Shown here: positions 1 through 8,424 of the stretch, one piece after another
Numbering within the stretch: position 1 is the stretch's first letter
How the letters are laid out: every line of letters starts with the position of its first letter
Assembly: GCA_043820045.1 (NCBI GenBank)
Contig: JBDREF010000267.1
Location: 1-15,262, forward strand
DNA: 15,262 bases
Direction of reading: 5' to 3'
From: JBDREF01 sp043820045
Lineage (GTDB): Bacteria; Planctomycetota; Phycisphaerae; Sedimentisphaerales; Anaerobacaceae
Notes under the pieces: model-generated
Told to the model about the DNA's origin: nothing
The model's database searches: none
Seen by the model: the letters and a program-made list of their open reading frames with translations, nothing else
Translations under genes and position numbers: made by a program

Positions 1-809
1 AGATGCTCGATGCTTCGTCCGGCTTGTTCGATAGTTCCGCATTCAACGCTGAAGACAATATCCCGCGGCGCACTTCTGCATACATCTATCACCTTCTTCC
101 AGTCAATGACTCCATCGCCGCACGCGCAGCCAACCGGCGTACCGGTTACCTTGCCGCGTTCGTCCTTGGATTGCTGCACCGAAATATCCTTGGCGTGCAG
201 GTGGACTAACCTGTCCCTGACTCTCTTGAGCCACTCAACCGGGTCGTGGCCGGAAAGATAGCTGTTGCCGGTGTCGAAATTGATTCCGATAGCCTCAGAA
301 TCAACCAGATCATAAATCCTGTCCAGACCGTCGGGGTGCTGGCTGTACTGTTGATGCGGTTCGATTCCAATCAATATCCCGCGAGCCTCTGCGACCGCGG
401 CGGCTTCTTTCAATACGTAACGCATCAGAACGTAGTCTTCCTCTTCCGTCGTCCAGACGGCTTTAGGCCCTTCGTCGGTATTCACCACAGGCGCGCCGCA
501 TTCAGCCGCAAACCGAATCGCCTGTTTGAGGTATTCGGTGCTTATCTCAGGCTTGCACAGCGGCGTATGCGCCGAGAGCCCGGAAAGCTTGATACCGGCC
601 TTTTCACACGCTCGCTTGACCCGGTACGGATCATCCAGCATCGAGACGCTGTGAAAATATCCGGCCTCGCTCAACAACTCCCGTCCCCAGTGTACCATCG
701 GCTCCACGTATTCATAGCCTAACTGAGCCGCCTTTTCCACGCCCCACTCGAACGACTTGTCCGCGTGGCGCACAAACTCCATATTCACTCCGATATGAAC
801 CTTCGCCAT
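1..809 (-). CDS. Sugar phosphate isomerase/epimerase, TIM-barrel family (3' end outside window)
   Basis: Translating the minus strand from ATG at 807-809 gives 269 codons with no stop, so the C-terminus lies beyond the left edge. The protein is a cytosolic xylose-isomerase-like/AP-endonuclease-2 TIM barrel with no signal peptide. Likely metal ligands are visible at the expected strand ends: E150 in GIEPHQQ, D179 in INFDTGNSY, H205 in VHLHAKD and E256 in FSVECGT. The family isomerises or epimerises sugars, keto-sugars or inositol derivatives; the substrate cannot be read from the sequence. The start is supported by AAGGAG at 818-823, eight bases upstream. It follows the spermidine-synthase-like fusion gene after 101 bases on the same strand, so co-transcription is possible. 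That gap holds only a weak direct repeat (CAACTG at 851 and 866) and no convincing promoter. Family assignment is strong, the reaction is not. Confidence 0.9.
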   Translation of the reverse strand, partial: MAKVHIGVNMEFVRHADKSFEWGVEKAAQLGYEYVEPMVHWGRELLSEAGYFHSVSMLDDPYRVKRACEKAGIKLSGLSAHTPLCKPEISTEYLKQAIRFAAECGAPVVNTDEGPKAVWTTEEEDYVLMRYVLKEAAAVAEARGILIGIEPHQQYSQHPDGLDRIYDLVDSEAIGINFDTGNSYLSGHDPVEWLKRVRDRLVHLHAKDISVQQSKDERGKVTGTPVGCACGDGVIDWKKVIDVCRSAPRDIVFSVECGTIEQAGRSIEH

Positions 810-910
810 TTGGTCATCTCCTTACAGTGATCGTCAATTTGCTCTCAGGACAACTGTAGTAATACCAACTGCACAATCTTACCGCATGAAATCTCGGCCG
901 GATACATAAA

Positions 911-3900
911 TCACGGCTGGCTTCCTGCAGATTCGGATTGCCGTGATCCTTCAGCGTCACGCAATACGAGTTCCTTTCTATTTTGCAGGAATGTTCTCGC
1001 CTCCGGATCGTCCTGTGCCGACTCGAGCGCCTTTTCAAGGGTCTCCAGGGCGAGATCGTATTTCTTCTGCAAGAAGTACAGCCGTGCCAGCCTGTCGTAT
1101 GTGGAAATCGCAGTAAAGCCTGAGTCAATCAAAAGCGCCTTCTCAAGCTCCCGGCAAGCCGCGGCCAAATCGCCGCTTCTCTCATACACACTGGACAGAT
1201 TTATGTAGGCCGGAATCCACCGGGGATCAAGCTCGATTGCTTTGCCAAATGCCCATATGGCCCTGTCGAACTGATCTAACCGGTTGTAACAAATCCCCAG
1301 GTTGTTCCACCCCGCAACGTTGCCCGGCTCCAGCTCCACGAAACTGCCGTATTGCTCGGCGGCGCTTTCGTAATCCCGCAAGAGAAGATACCGCTTCCCC
1401 AGACGCGACCGCAGAAGTGCCTGCTCAGGTGTGCGCTCCACCGCCTTGACCAGCGCCTCTATCTCATTGTCCAATTCTTTCAGACAACTCTCTACATCTT
1501 TGTCTTCGGGGTTAATCTTCCTGGCCGTCTCAAATTCCCGGTTCATGGCATCCGGATCGCCCTGCAACATCGCCACAAGGCCGCGCAAGGCATGGACTGT
1601 CCCCTCGAAGTATCGATCCATAACCTCACGTACCTGTAGAGACTCCTGCTCGGTCTGTCCCATGTTCACGGTATAGGCAGCAACAGGTGAATGATTCCGG
1701 CTCATTCCGGTGAGGATATCAATCCAGCATCCGTCGTTATCTCGCTTTATCGCCGCTCCGAACTCCAGAGAAGGCTGATCATCAGTGTTGAGCGGCCCAT
1801 CCCCGCCGATTTGCTGCAATCCTTTCTCATCAACCACGAGACAATCCAGGAACTCGTACACCGAATGAACATTGATCTGTTCCAGATCGGCAGAGATGTC
1901 CGGCCTTTCAGCAAGTCTTCTGACCCGCTGGAAATCAATCTGCATGGGAGCCATCGTACCCATCAAAACGGCGTGCTTGTTAAGACAATTGTTGACCATC
2001 CATAGAGAACTGTGCGGCATCGCAGCCTGGAAGCTCCTGACGATAATCGCAAAATCCTCCGGGCGGAGGTCCAAAGGGACCCAGCATGACAGAACACCGT
2101 CGGCGGTAAGGTGTTCGCGGCACTGCCTGAAGTGGTCATAAGTGTAAAGCGCCGAGCTGCCCGTAGTTCCCGGATACGTCGAATCGTTCATGATGATGTC
2201 GAACTTCTCATCGGTCAGCTTCACGAAGTTCTTTCCATCCATAATAATCTTTCTCAGCCGTGGATCCTTGTACGAGCCGCGATTGATCTGCTCGAAGAAT
2301 CTGCCGGCCTCAAAGACCCCGGCGCAGACGTCAACGATGCTGTACTGCTCCACTCCGAACGCAAGACCCACACCGCAGGTCTCGCCGCTGCCGAAGCCAA
2401 TCTGAAGCACTCTGCTCGGATTGCCATGGACAAGCAGCGGAGCATACGCCTGGAGCTTCTGCGTCGTTCGCAGCATCAAATCAACTCCCGCGACGTCCAC
2501 CCCATCGACCGCAATGAGCCGGTCGCCGTCAGGAAGGTCGTGTACAGTGACGGTGCCGGTCACATCATCTTCGATATAAACGACATCGCTCGGATAATGG
2601 TATGTATTCATCGTTTGCAGGAATACATCACGGTCAAGGAAGAATACGCTGCCGGTCATCAGCACCAGCGATACCGCCGCTGCTGATGCGCCCAGCGCCA
2701 CTCGGTGCTTCTCGGAAAAGAACAGCACGAAAACTGCCAGGAGAAACTGCACTGCGATGACGACCAGGAAGCTGTCACGCAAGCCCAGCAGAGGCACTAT
2801 CACGAAACCCGCCAGAAAAGAGCCCAGGACACAGCCGACCGTGTTGGATGCATAAACGTCCCCAATCCTCCTGCCGGCAGTCTTCCAGGACCTGGTGCAG
2901 ATTTTCACCGCTATCGGAAAAACCATGCCCATGAGAACCGTCGGGACCAACAGTACAACCAATGCATCAACAAAGTGGATCGCAGCGTCCTTCCAAAAAC
3001 TGATAACAGGCTCTCTTGGAGTCAGCACGTAGTCAATTTGCCCTAACACCCCAAGCAGCCGCACCGACCCCAACACGGAAAGCCCGACCAGGAACTCCAC
3101 GATACCCAGCGCAAAGACCGGATTCTTGATTCTGGGCAGCAGCAGACGGCTGCAAACAAAGCTGCCTACTGCGATCCCAAAAACAAAACAGGTCAACATG
3201 CACGCGAAAGCATAGGCGGATGTTTCGAGAACAAAGACAAGCACTCTCGTCCACAATACCTCCAGGGCGAGGGCGCAAAATCCGGCGACTGCCACAGCAG
3301 CAAGGATAACCGGATACCTGGCGCCAAGCTCCTGCGAAACGGAACCGTCAACAGGCGCTCCCTTTGTCCGTCTGGGCCGACGCTCCCCACCCCGTGCTGA
3401 GGACAAATCGCCAGCGTGCTCACCTAACTGCCTGCCGCCTAAAACGTGCAGGACCAGAGCAAGACCCCCTATCATGATATTCGCGGACGCCGCCAGGAAT
3501 ATCGTGTTGCTCACTCCCCAAAGACCCAGCAGAAAATAGCCCGCAAGAAAAGTCCCCGCCACTGCGCCGAACGTATTGATCGCATATAGAAATCCGACAC
3601 TCTGCCCGACATCAGCCTCGCCGGCCCCTTTCTCATAAGACCCTGCCCATAGTTTGCTCAAGACCGGCAGTGTCCCTCCCATCAAGGCTGTCGGGATCAG
3701 CAGGATAATCACAGAGATGGCAAACCGGACCAAGCTCATCAGATAGAAGCCCGGGTGATAGCTGCGAAAGAACCAACTGTAAAAAACGTCTATCTCCGAA
3801 AGAACATCTATCCGAGCGAGGAACCTCGGCAAGGCAAGTAGCCAGCCATATACTGCATTCGCCTCGGATAGAGCATCTATCCAGGATAGAATCCCCGGGA

Positions 3901-4198
3901 AGTGGAAAAAGATAAATACGTAAGCACCTATGAGCAATTCGAGCACAGCATAGAGAAAGAGGGGACGGGTACTTCTGTCGGCAATTCTCCCAAAGAACCA
4001 GCTCCCCAGCGCTAAGCCTAACATGAAAGCCGTCAAAACAGTGCTGACAGCAAAGACGGTATTGCCGAAGACTACGCCAAAAGCCCTGGTCCAGGTCACT
4101 TCATAAATCAGCCCCACCGCTCCTGACACCAAAAAGAGCGGCAGAACGGCTTTAGGCGTCACCGATATTCTTCGTTGCTTCCCCGCGATGATCTTCAC
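911..4198 (-). CDS. Membrane/spermidine-synthase-like/TPR fusion protein
   Basis: A 1095-residue protein with three parts. Residues 15-250 and 295-520 are two homologous multi-spanning membrane halves. Each has a LxEVxWTR motif (EVTWTR near 33, EVLWTR near 313), an IPT/VPTxLMG motif (169, 419) and a YAxNTxG-type motif (205, 449). Residues 540-760 are a class I SAM/aminopropyltransferase fold, with VLQIGFGSG at 597, IVDV at 621, IIMDG at 651 and NDSTYP at 671. Residues 925-1065 hold about four TPR units. This is the known 'fused MFS/spermidine synthase' architecture with an added TPR tail; true polyamine synthesis is unproven. The start codon is GTG, preceded closely by AAAG, with an in-frame stop (TGA) four codons upstream. 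GTG at codon 13 is an alternative that still precedes the first membrane segment. It lies 29 bases after the pseudopilin gene, so they are probably co-transcribed. A loop duplication at 105-145 is described separately. Confidence 0.87.
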   Translation of the reverse strand: MKIIAGKQRRISVTPKAVLPLFLVSGAVGLIYEVTWTRAFGVVFGNTVFAVSTVLTAFMLGLALGSWFFGRIADRSTRPLFLYAVLELLIGAYVFIFFHFPGILSWIDALSEANAVYGWLLALPRFLARIDVLSEIDVFYSWFFRSYHPGFYLMSLVRFAISVIILLIPTALMGGTLPVLSKLWAGSYEKGAGEADVGQSVGFLYAINTFGAVAGTFLAGYFLLGLWGVSNTIFLAASANIMIGGLALVLHVLGGRQLGEHAGDLSSARGGERRPRRTKGAPVDGSVSQELGARYPVILAAVAVAGFCALALEVLWTRVLVFVLETSAYAFACMLTCFVFGIAVGSFVCSRLLLPRIKNPVFALGIVEFLVGLSVLGSVRLLGVLGQIDYVLTPREPVISFWKDAAIHFVDALVVLLVPTVLMGMVFPIAVKICTRSWKTAGRRIGDVYASNTVGCVLGSFLAGFVIVPLLGLRDSFLVVIAVQFLLAVFVLFFSEKHRVALGASAAAVSLVLMTGSVFFLDRDVFLQTMNTYHYPSDVVYIEDDVTGTVTVHDLPDGDRLIAVDGVDVAGVDLMLRTTQKLQAYAPLLVHGNPSRVLQIGFGSGETCGVGLAFGVEQYSIVDVCAGVFEAGRFFEQINRGSYKDPRLRKIIMDGKNFVKLTDEKFDIIMNDSTYPGTTGSSALYTYDHFRQCREHLTADGVLSCWVPLDLRPEDFAIIVRSFQAAMPHSSLWMVNNCLNKHAVLMGTMAPMQIDFQRVRRLAERPDISADLEQINVHSVYEFLDCLVVDEKGLQQIGGDGPLNTDDQPSLEFGAAIKRDNDGCWIDILTGMSRNHSPVAAYTVNMGQTEQESLQVREVMDRYFEGTVHALRGLVAMLQGDPDAMNREFETARKINPEDKDVESCLKELDNEIEALVKAVERTPEQALLRSRLGKRYLLLRDYESAAEQYGSFVELEPGNVAGWNNLGICYNRLDQFDRAIWAFGKAIELDPRWIPAYINLSSVYERSGDLAAACRELEKALLIDSGFTAISTYDRLARLYFLQKKYDLALETLEKALESAQDDPEARTFLQNRKELVLRDAEGSRQSESAGSQP
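3787..3885 (-). repeat. Imperfect 69-bp-period duplication inside the fusion gene
   Basis: Bases 3787-3816 and 3856-3885 match at about 21 of 30 positions with an exact offset of 69 bases, including an identical CATCTATCC core at 3805 and 3874. In the protein the two copies read IDALSEANAVYGW (107-119) and IDVLSEIDVFYSW (130-142), a 23-residue period. They lie in the loop between predicted membrane segments of the first half. The second copy also contains alternating GGATAG/CTATCC inverted units (3866-3889). This looks like an in-frame tandem duplication that has since diverged. Confidence 0.6.
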
Positions 4199-4227
4199 CT
4201 TTGCAACTCATCCGACCGGTCAAAATG

Positions 4228-4917
4228 TTACTTCTCGAATCTCCACATGTCTATGGTCATATCCTCAGCAGCAACCCAATCGACATGCCAGTCAAGGAAA
4301 AGACAATTAGCACCTTTTCTGTGCCGAGCCCGTGCGACGCGCCTGCCCCTTGTCACATCCTCACTGTCAGAGGACGGCATGTGTCCCGGAGTCCACACAT
4401 CGCATCGATTATTACCGTCGTCATCGGCCTTCCTGATTATGTGTCGCCACGACCCGTCCTCGTTGTCAGCGAGGTAGATCGTAAATGCCCGCTGCGTCGA
4501 TTCGCTCAGTTTGGACGGCTTCAATATCTCCACGCCCTCCATGTCGTTTCTGTTCCTGAAGTCCCAGCCGTTGACGACGTAGCAAACGGTTTGCTCCTTG
4601 TCGGGATAACCCGGGCAGCGATATATGTCCACAGTACGGTAATCATTGTTTACCGGCTTCTGAGCCAGAAACGGCATGAAAAGCTGGAACCACGCCTTTC
4701 CTGTCCCCCCCGCCAGCCCGCGAGGGACAAACTGGTCATGCTCTTCCGCATACAAATTGGCCCCTATGCCTATCTGGCGCAAATTGCTCTGGCAGATCAC
4801 TCCCTTGGCCTGTTTCCTCGCCCGCTGAAGCGCCGGCATCAATATGCCCATCAAAAGCGCAATGATGGCAATCACCACTAACAGTTCTATTAATGTGAAT
4901 CCTCGCGGTTTGTGCAT
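4228..4917 (-). CDS. Type II pseudopilin-like protein with H-X9-D tail
   Basis: A 229-residue protein beginning MHKPRG then FTLIELLVV. This is a six-residue positively charged leader ending in Gly6, Phe at +1 and Glu at +5, the classic prepilin peptidase site, followed by one hydrophobic helix. The rest is the soluble domain common in planctomycete and Lentisphaerae pseudopilins, with SNLRQIGIG after the helix and a C-terminal His-nine residues-Asp pattern (HRKGANCLFLD). The usual DG after the nine residues is DW here. An upstream in-frame GTG at 4962 would lengthen the leader. I prefer ATG at 4917 because it gives a standard leader, has GGAAAGG 12 bases upstream, and a promoter start point falls near 4962. 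Probably secreted or assembled at the cell surface. No assembly genes are nearby, so its partners must be encoded elsewhere. Confidence 0.88.
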   Translation of the reverse strand: MHKPRGFTLIELLVVIAIIALLMGILMPALQRARKQAKGVICQSNLRQIGIGANLYAEEHDQFVPRGLAGGTGKAWFQLFMPFLAQKPVNNDYRTVDIYRCPGYPDKEQTVCYVVNGWDFRNRNDMEGVEILKPSKLSESTQRAFTIYLADNEDGSWRHIIRKADDDGNNRCDVWTPGHMPSSDSEDVTRGRRVARARHRKGANCLFLDWHVDWVAAEDMTIDMWRFEK

Positions 4918-4955
4918 TCTTGCGCTGAACCTTTCCTGTAACAGGGCCAAAAAAG

Positions 4956-4968
4956 ACGACACTGTCGT
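4956..4968. promoter_or_regulatory. Inverted repeat at predicted transcription start
   Basis: ACGAC-ACT-GTCGT, a perfect 5-bp inverted repeat with a 3-base centre, lies immediately downstream of the -10 box and covers the expected +1 position. On the minus strand it is followed by C and a T6 run (4949-4954). It could be an operator, a 5'-end hairpin, or a very weak terminator for read-through from the HEAT gene. The sequence alone cannot decide. Confidence 0.4.
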
Positions 4969-4997
4969 ATTATCCCGTCTCCACAGCCGCAGGTCAA
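4969..4997 (-). promoter_or_regulatory. Sigma70-like promoter for pseudopilin unit
   Basis: On the minus strand TTGACC (4997-4992) is followed after exactly 17 bases by GATAAT (4974-4969). Each box matches the consensus at five of six positions. Transcription would begin near 4962, giving a leader of about 45 bases before ATG 4917. It sits in the 135-base gap after the HEAT-repeat gene, the longest gap in the minus-strand series, which fits an internal promoter. Confidence 0.5.
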
Positions 4998-5052
4998 GGA
5001 AAAAAGCTGTATCAGAGCCACCGGGACCGCCGGCGAGAGTGATATCACCTTG

Positions 5053-7149
5053 TCATTTTTCCGCTTTGCGCGCGGCCGCTTCGGCCTCGTTTATCTGCCG
5101 TATGATTGCTTCAGCCCGCTCCCGCATGTCACGGTCTTTCGAAACAGCGAGCAGTCTATTCATCGCTATTCTCGTTTCCTCGGGACAATCCTTCATTATG
5201 AAACCGGCGATCTTTATCGCTGCCATCCCCGCTTCGAGACGGACGGCCTCGGCCTGCAGGAACGGTTCGAGCATCTCCAGCGCTTTGGGATCGGCTACAT
5301 TTGCCAGGCCGGAAAGAACAAGCTTTCTCTCCGCCGCAGTCTCGGCCTGACTTAACGCCTGCCGGCACAATCCCAGCGATTCCTGCGGTGTACGGCCACT
5401 CGACGGAAGAGCCAACAAGCGGACGAAACCACGCAGTGCTAACAGGCGGTGTGTTTGGCTCTGCGTCCGGCAGTATATTTGCAGGAGGACTTCTGCCGCC
5501 GCCGCATCGGGCCATCCGGCCAACGCGCGAACCGCGGTATCCTGCACCGCGGCATTATCATCTTTCGATGACCCCGCCACTGTTTCGAGCGCCTCTTTGT
5601 TCGCAATGCCTCCGAGCACTCGCAGGAGCGAGCATCTGACAGCCACCCTTTTTTCCCCGACCAGTGCAGCACCTACGACGTCGTCCCGTTCGTCCTCATC
5701 GGCAATCTTGCGGGCAACTGCCGCAACCGCCCTCTCGGCTTCCCTGCCGCCGCTTTCATCCTGCACATTCGTCAGAAGCCCAACAAGCGACGGCAGATCT
5801 TTTTCGCCTGCAAGCCTGCCCAAGGCTTTGAACGCCGCTCTGCGAACCTTCGGATCAGGATTCGCCGCTTCAAGCAAGAGTGCTGGGACGGCCTCGACGG
5901 CATTGCGGTCGAAGAGCACTTCAATCAATTGAGACCGCATGGTTGGCTTCGAATCCTGCATGTTTCTTACAATTGCATCATCGACACGGTCGCCACGAAG
6001 CAGTGTAAGACTATTCAACGCAATGCTCTTCTCCGCAGAACCGATGTCTTTGGCGGCGACTTGAACAAGCAAGTCAACGTGCGATGAGTCACCAAGTCTC
6101 CCGATAGCCGACAAAGCGGCCATTCTGACCCCGGCGTCTGCTCCATTGGCTCCTGCAACTATCGCAGGCAGCGCAGCCGGATCGCCACGGTCTGCAAGCG
6201 AGCCGATCAAGAGCACTTGCTCATCGGGCGATGTCTTCTGCAGCTCGGCGGCAAACAGTTCGGTAACACCCTCGCCCTGCATCGTTCTGACACACCCTCT
6301 TGCGGTACTTCGCACCATGCGGTCCTGATCCTGCAAAGCCCTGATGACCAGCGGTACGGCATCCCGGCCCCCGGCATCAGCCAGGCCTTTCACAGCCGCA
6401 CTGCGAATGATCGACGCTTCACCTTCTTCAGCAAGTTCCTTGTAAACCTCAACCGCCTGCTCCCGTTTGCCCTCTGCAACCAGATCCTCAGCACACCGCA
6501 GGTAGGCGTCAGTCGCTGCAAATCGCAAATCCGAATCACCTTTTACTCTGGCCCGGGCCAGTATTTCCCTCGCTCGCTCGCCGCCGATCTTTCCCAATGC
6601 AGCCAGTGCCGCCTCGGCAACCTGCCTGTCCTGGCCGAAGACAAGCTTGCCGATCGCCTCAACGCTCGGAACATCACGCCGGTCGCCCAGCACATTTATG
6701 ATTCGTATTTGCACCGCAGGGCCGGTCTTGCCCAGCGACTCCCGCAGAGCTTGTGCGGCCTGCGGACTCGGGTTCTGTCCGATCGCATAACAGGCCATGT
6801 CCGCTGTCTTTTCATCCACCAGCAGCCTTGCGACCGCAGGGACAGATTCGGCAGTGCCGATAAACCAGAGTTGCTTGCAGATAAATGACTTGGCTTCAAA
6901 CGTCGCGTCGCCGAGCAATTCAGCCAATCGCACCTCGATGTATTTGCGTTCCCCGGGCTTGTCCTGCGACTGGCGAATAAGCTCTTCAACAGCGATAAGC
7001 GGCTGCCTGTCCATTCCGCGGTCGTAATGGACTATTGCACCCAGCTTTCGGTCAATATCCTCCTTATCAAACGCGAGAGCCCGCGCCGGCAGCAGAAAAA
7101 ACAGAACCGCGAGCGATGAAGCACATAGCGACTTGGCGGATATCGTCAC
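5053..7149 (-). CDS. Secreted HEAT-repeat protein
   Basis: A 698-residue protein. Residues 1-26 form a signal peptide with a hydrophobic core (SSLAVLFFLL) and an AlaLeuAla site before FDKED. From about residue 60 to 690 it is an almost unbroken series of helical HEAT/PBS-lyase-like repeats, recognisable by recurring units such as AALAALGKIGG, AALSAIGRLGD and AAFKALGRLAG, each near 30-37 residues. No enzymatic domain or C-terminal anchor is visible. Such solenoids usually act as protein-binding scaffolds; here it would act in the periplasm or outside. The start is GTG, supported by AAGGGG at 7156-7161, six bases upstream. It begins 18 bases after the FG-GAP gene's stop, so the two are very probably co-translated from one mRNA. 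The partner is unknown. Confidence 0.85.
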   Translation of the reverse strand: MTISAKSLCASSLAVLFFLLPARALAFDKEDIDRKLGAIVHYDRGMDRQPLIAVEELIRQSQDKPGERKYIEVRLAELLGDATFEAKSFICKQLWFIGTAESVPAVARLLVDEKTADMACYAIGQNPSPQAAQALRESLGKTGPAVQIRIINVLGDRRDVPSVEAIGKLVFGQDRQVAEAALAALGKIGGERAREILARARVKGDSDLRFAATDAYLRCAEDLVAEGKREQAVEVYKELAEEGEASIIRSAAVKGLADAGGRDAVPLVIRALQDQDRMVRSTARGCVRTMQGEGVTELFAAELQKTSPDEQVLLIGSLADRGDPAALPAIVAGANGADAGVRMAALSAIGRLGDSSHVDLLVQVAAKDIGSAEKSIALNSLTLLRGDRVDDAIVRNMQDSKPTMRSQLIEVLFDRNAVEAVPALLLEAANPDPKVRRAAFKALGRLAGEKDLPSLVGLLTNVQDESGGREAERAVAAVARKIADEDERDDVVGAALVGEKRVAVRCSLLRVLGGIANKEALETVAGSSKDDNAAVQDTAVRALAGWPDAAAAEVLLQIYCRTQSQTHRLLALRGFVRLLALPSSGRTPQESLGLCRQALSQAETAAERKLVLSGLANVADPKALEMLEPFLQAEAVRLEAGMAAIKIAGFIMKDCPEETRIAMNRLLAVSKDRDMRERAEAIIRQINEAEAAARKAEK

Positions 7150-7167
7150 CGTTATCCCCTTCGACTA

Positions 7168-8406
7168 TCAATTGGATTTGGCAGTGTTCTCAAAATAGAC
7201 CGGACCGCCCCATTTTCCCGTCACCACAATGTCGAGATCCCCGTCGCCATCGAGATCAACCACGGGAATACTCAAGCCTGAGCCGATACCCTCGTCAAAG
7301 GAAATCACGTGTTTGACCCATCGGACAGCGTCGCCGCGTCTGAGTTCGTACCAGTAAACGCCCAATGGCGAATGCGCATCCGGATCATTGCCGTTGTGTG
7401 CAAGGAATCTCTTGCCCGTGACAAAATCCAAATCGCCGTCGCCGTCCATATCTGCCAATATGATGCTGTGAGCCTGGGACCAGGATTTGTCGATCACATG
7501 TTGCTTCCATGACCTGGCGGCTCCGTCTTTTGTCTGCTTGTACCAGAAGATTCCATGTCCATGGGCGGAACTGGTCAGGATATCGTTCAGTCCGTCATCG
7601 TCAATATCGTAAACCTGTATCTGTGGCGTATGCTCCGCCTGGCCCTCGGTCAAAGAGCCAACCGCCAGAGGATGCTCCTTCCATTGGCCCTTGCGAGGAT
7701 CGGCCGGCGCCTCGTACCAGGCATCGGGTCTTAGAATATCGGGATGGCCGTCGCCGTTGATATCACCTACACCGCCGCCGAACAGTTTCTGATTCGAGGA
7801 GACATCATGCCTGACCAGCCCCCTCTTGCCCTCTTTCGTCACGCCGATTTCATACCACTTGGTATCCTGAGTATCCGGCAAAATCTCGAGCTTCCTGCCG
7901 TCGCCGTCAATATCCCACAACTCTCCGCACTCATAATTGCCGTTCTTATCGCTGACGGTCATTGGCCATTGCTCCGCATTCGGCCCGATATTCCGATACC
8001 AGTCGAGTTGTTTGCTGAACCAGCAGCACGTCACGACATCCTGCAACCCGTCACCGTCAACATCCATCGCCAAATTCATGAAGTCGTCCCAGTACCCTGC
8101 GCCTTTTTCGTCGACGCTGTAGGTCTTGCCCTTGTCATCGGCCTTGCCTTCAAGGGCTCGAAACAAATGCGGCTTCCAATCCGGAGATTCGTACCAATAA
8201 GGTCCGGCTACAATATCGAGTTTCCCGTCATTGTTGAAGTCTCCGACGGCACAGGCCTCGCTGCGAAATCGCCCAACGCGGTGGGCAACAAATTTAACCG
8301 GCTCTTGCGCGGCGGCGATCGCCGAGTAAGCTGACAGCAAAAGAACCGCCAGTAACAGCACAGAAGCCACAGTACGGCCACGATGATTGTAATTATGTAA
8401 ATTCAT
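7168..8406 (-). CDS. Secreted FG-GAP/VCBS seven-bladed beta-propeller protein
   Basis: A 412-residue protein with an N-terminal signal peptide (hydrophobic residues 13-32, cleavage near AAA-QEP at 33). Seven Asp-rich calcium loops follow, at about residues 56 (DFNNDGKLD), 115 (DVDGDGLQD), 165 (DIDGDGRKLE), 215 (DINGDGHPD), 267 (DIDDDGLND), 319 (DMDGDGDLD) and 384 (DLDGDGDLD). Their 50-65 residue spacing and the accompanying WY and WKxHVI motifs fit one blade each of a seven-bladed propeller. The third loop is one residue longer than the canonical pattern. Its role is likely extracellular binding of sugar or protein; no catalytic residues are recognisable. ATG at 8406 has AAGGA at 8413-8417. 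It starts 18 bases after the end of the dehydrogenase remnant and was probably once coupled to it. Confidence 0.88.
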   Translation of the reverse strand: MNLHNYNHRGRTVASVLLLAVLLLSAYSAIAAAQEPVKFVAHRVGRFRSEACAVGDFNNDGKLDIVAGPYWYESPDWKPHLFRALEGKADDKGKTYSVDEKGAGYWDDFMNLAMDVDGDGLQDVVTCCWFSKQLDWYRNIGPNAEQWPMTVSDKNGNYECGELWDIDGDGRKLEILPDTQDTKWYEIGVTKEGKRGLVRHDVSSNQKLFGGGVGDINGDGHPDILRPDAWYEAPADPRKGQWKEHPLAVGSLTEGQAEHTPQIQVYDIDDDGLNDILTSSAHGHGIFWYKQTKDGAARSWKQHVIDKSWSQAHSIILADMDGDGDLDFVTGKRFLAHNGNDPDAHSPLGVYWYELRRGDAVRWVKHVISFDEGIGSGLSIPVVDLDGDGDLDIVVTGKWGGPVYFENTAKSN

Positions 8407-8424
8407 ATCTCGTCCTTCCCGCCC

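Noticed and set aside
246..722. 158-codon plus-strand frame at the left edge
   Set aside because: Lies opposite the isomerase/epimerase, whose metal ligands are all in place.
851..871. Direct repeat CAACTG at 851 and 866 before the isomerase gene
   Set aside because: Six bases with a 15-base offset is too short to separate from chance, and no promoter boxes flank it.
4918..4962. GTG 4962 as start of the pseudopilin
   Set aside because: It coincides with the predicted transcription start and would give an atypical 21-residue leader; ATG 4917 gives a standard six-residue leader.
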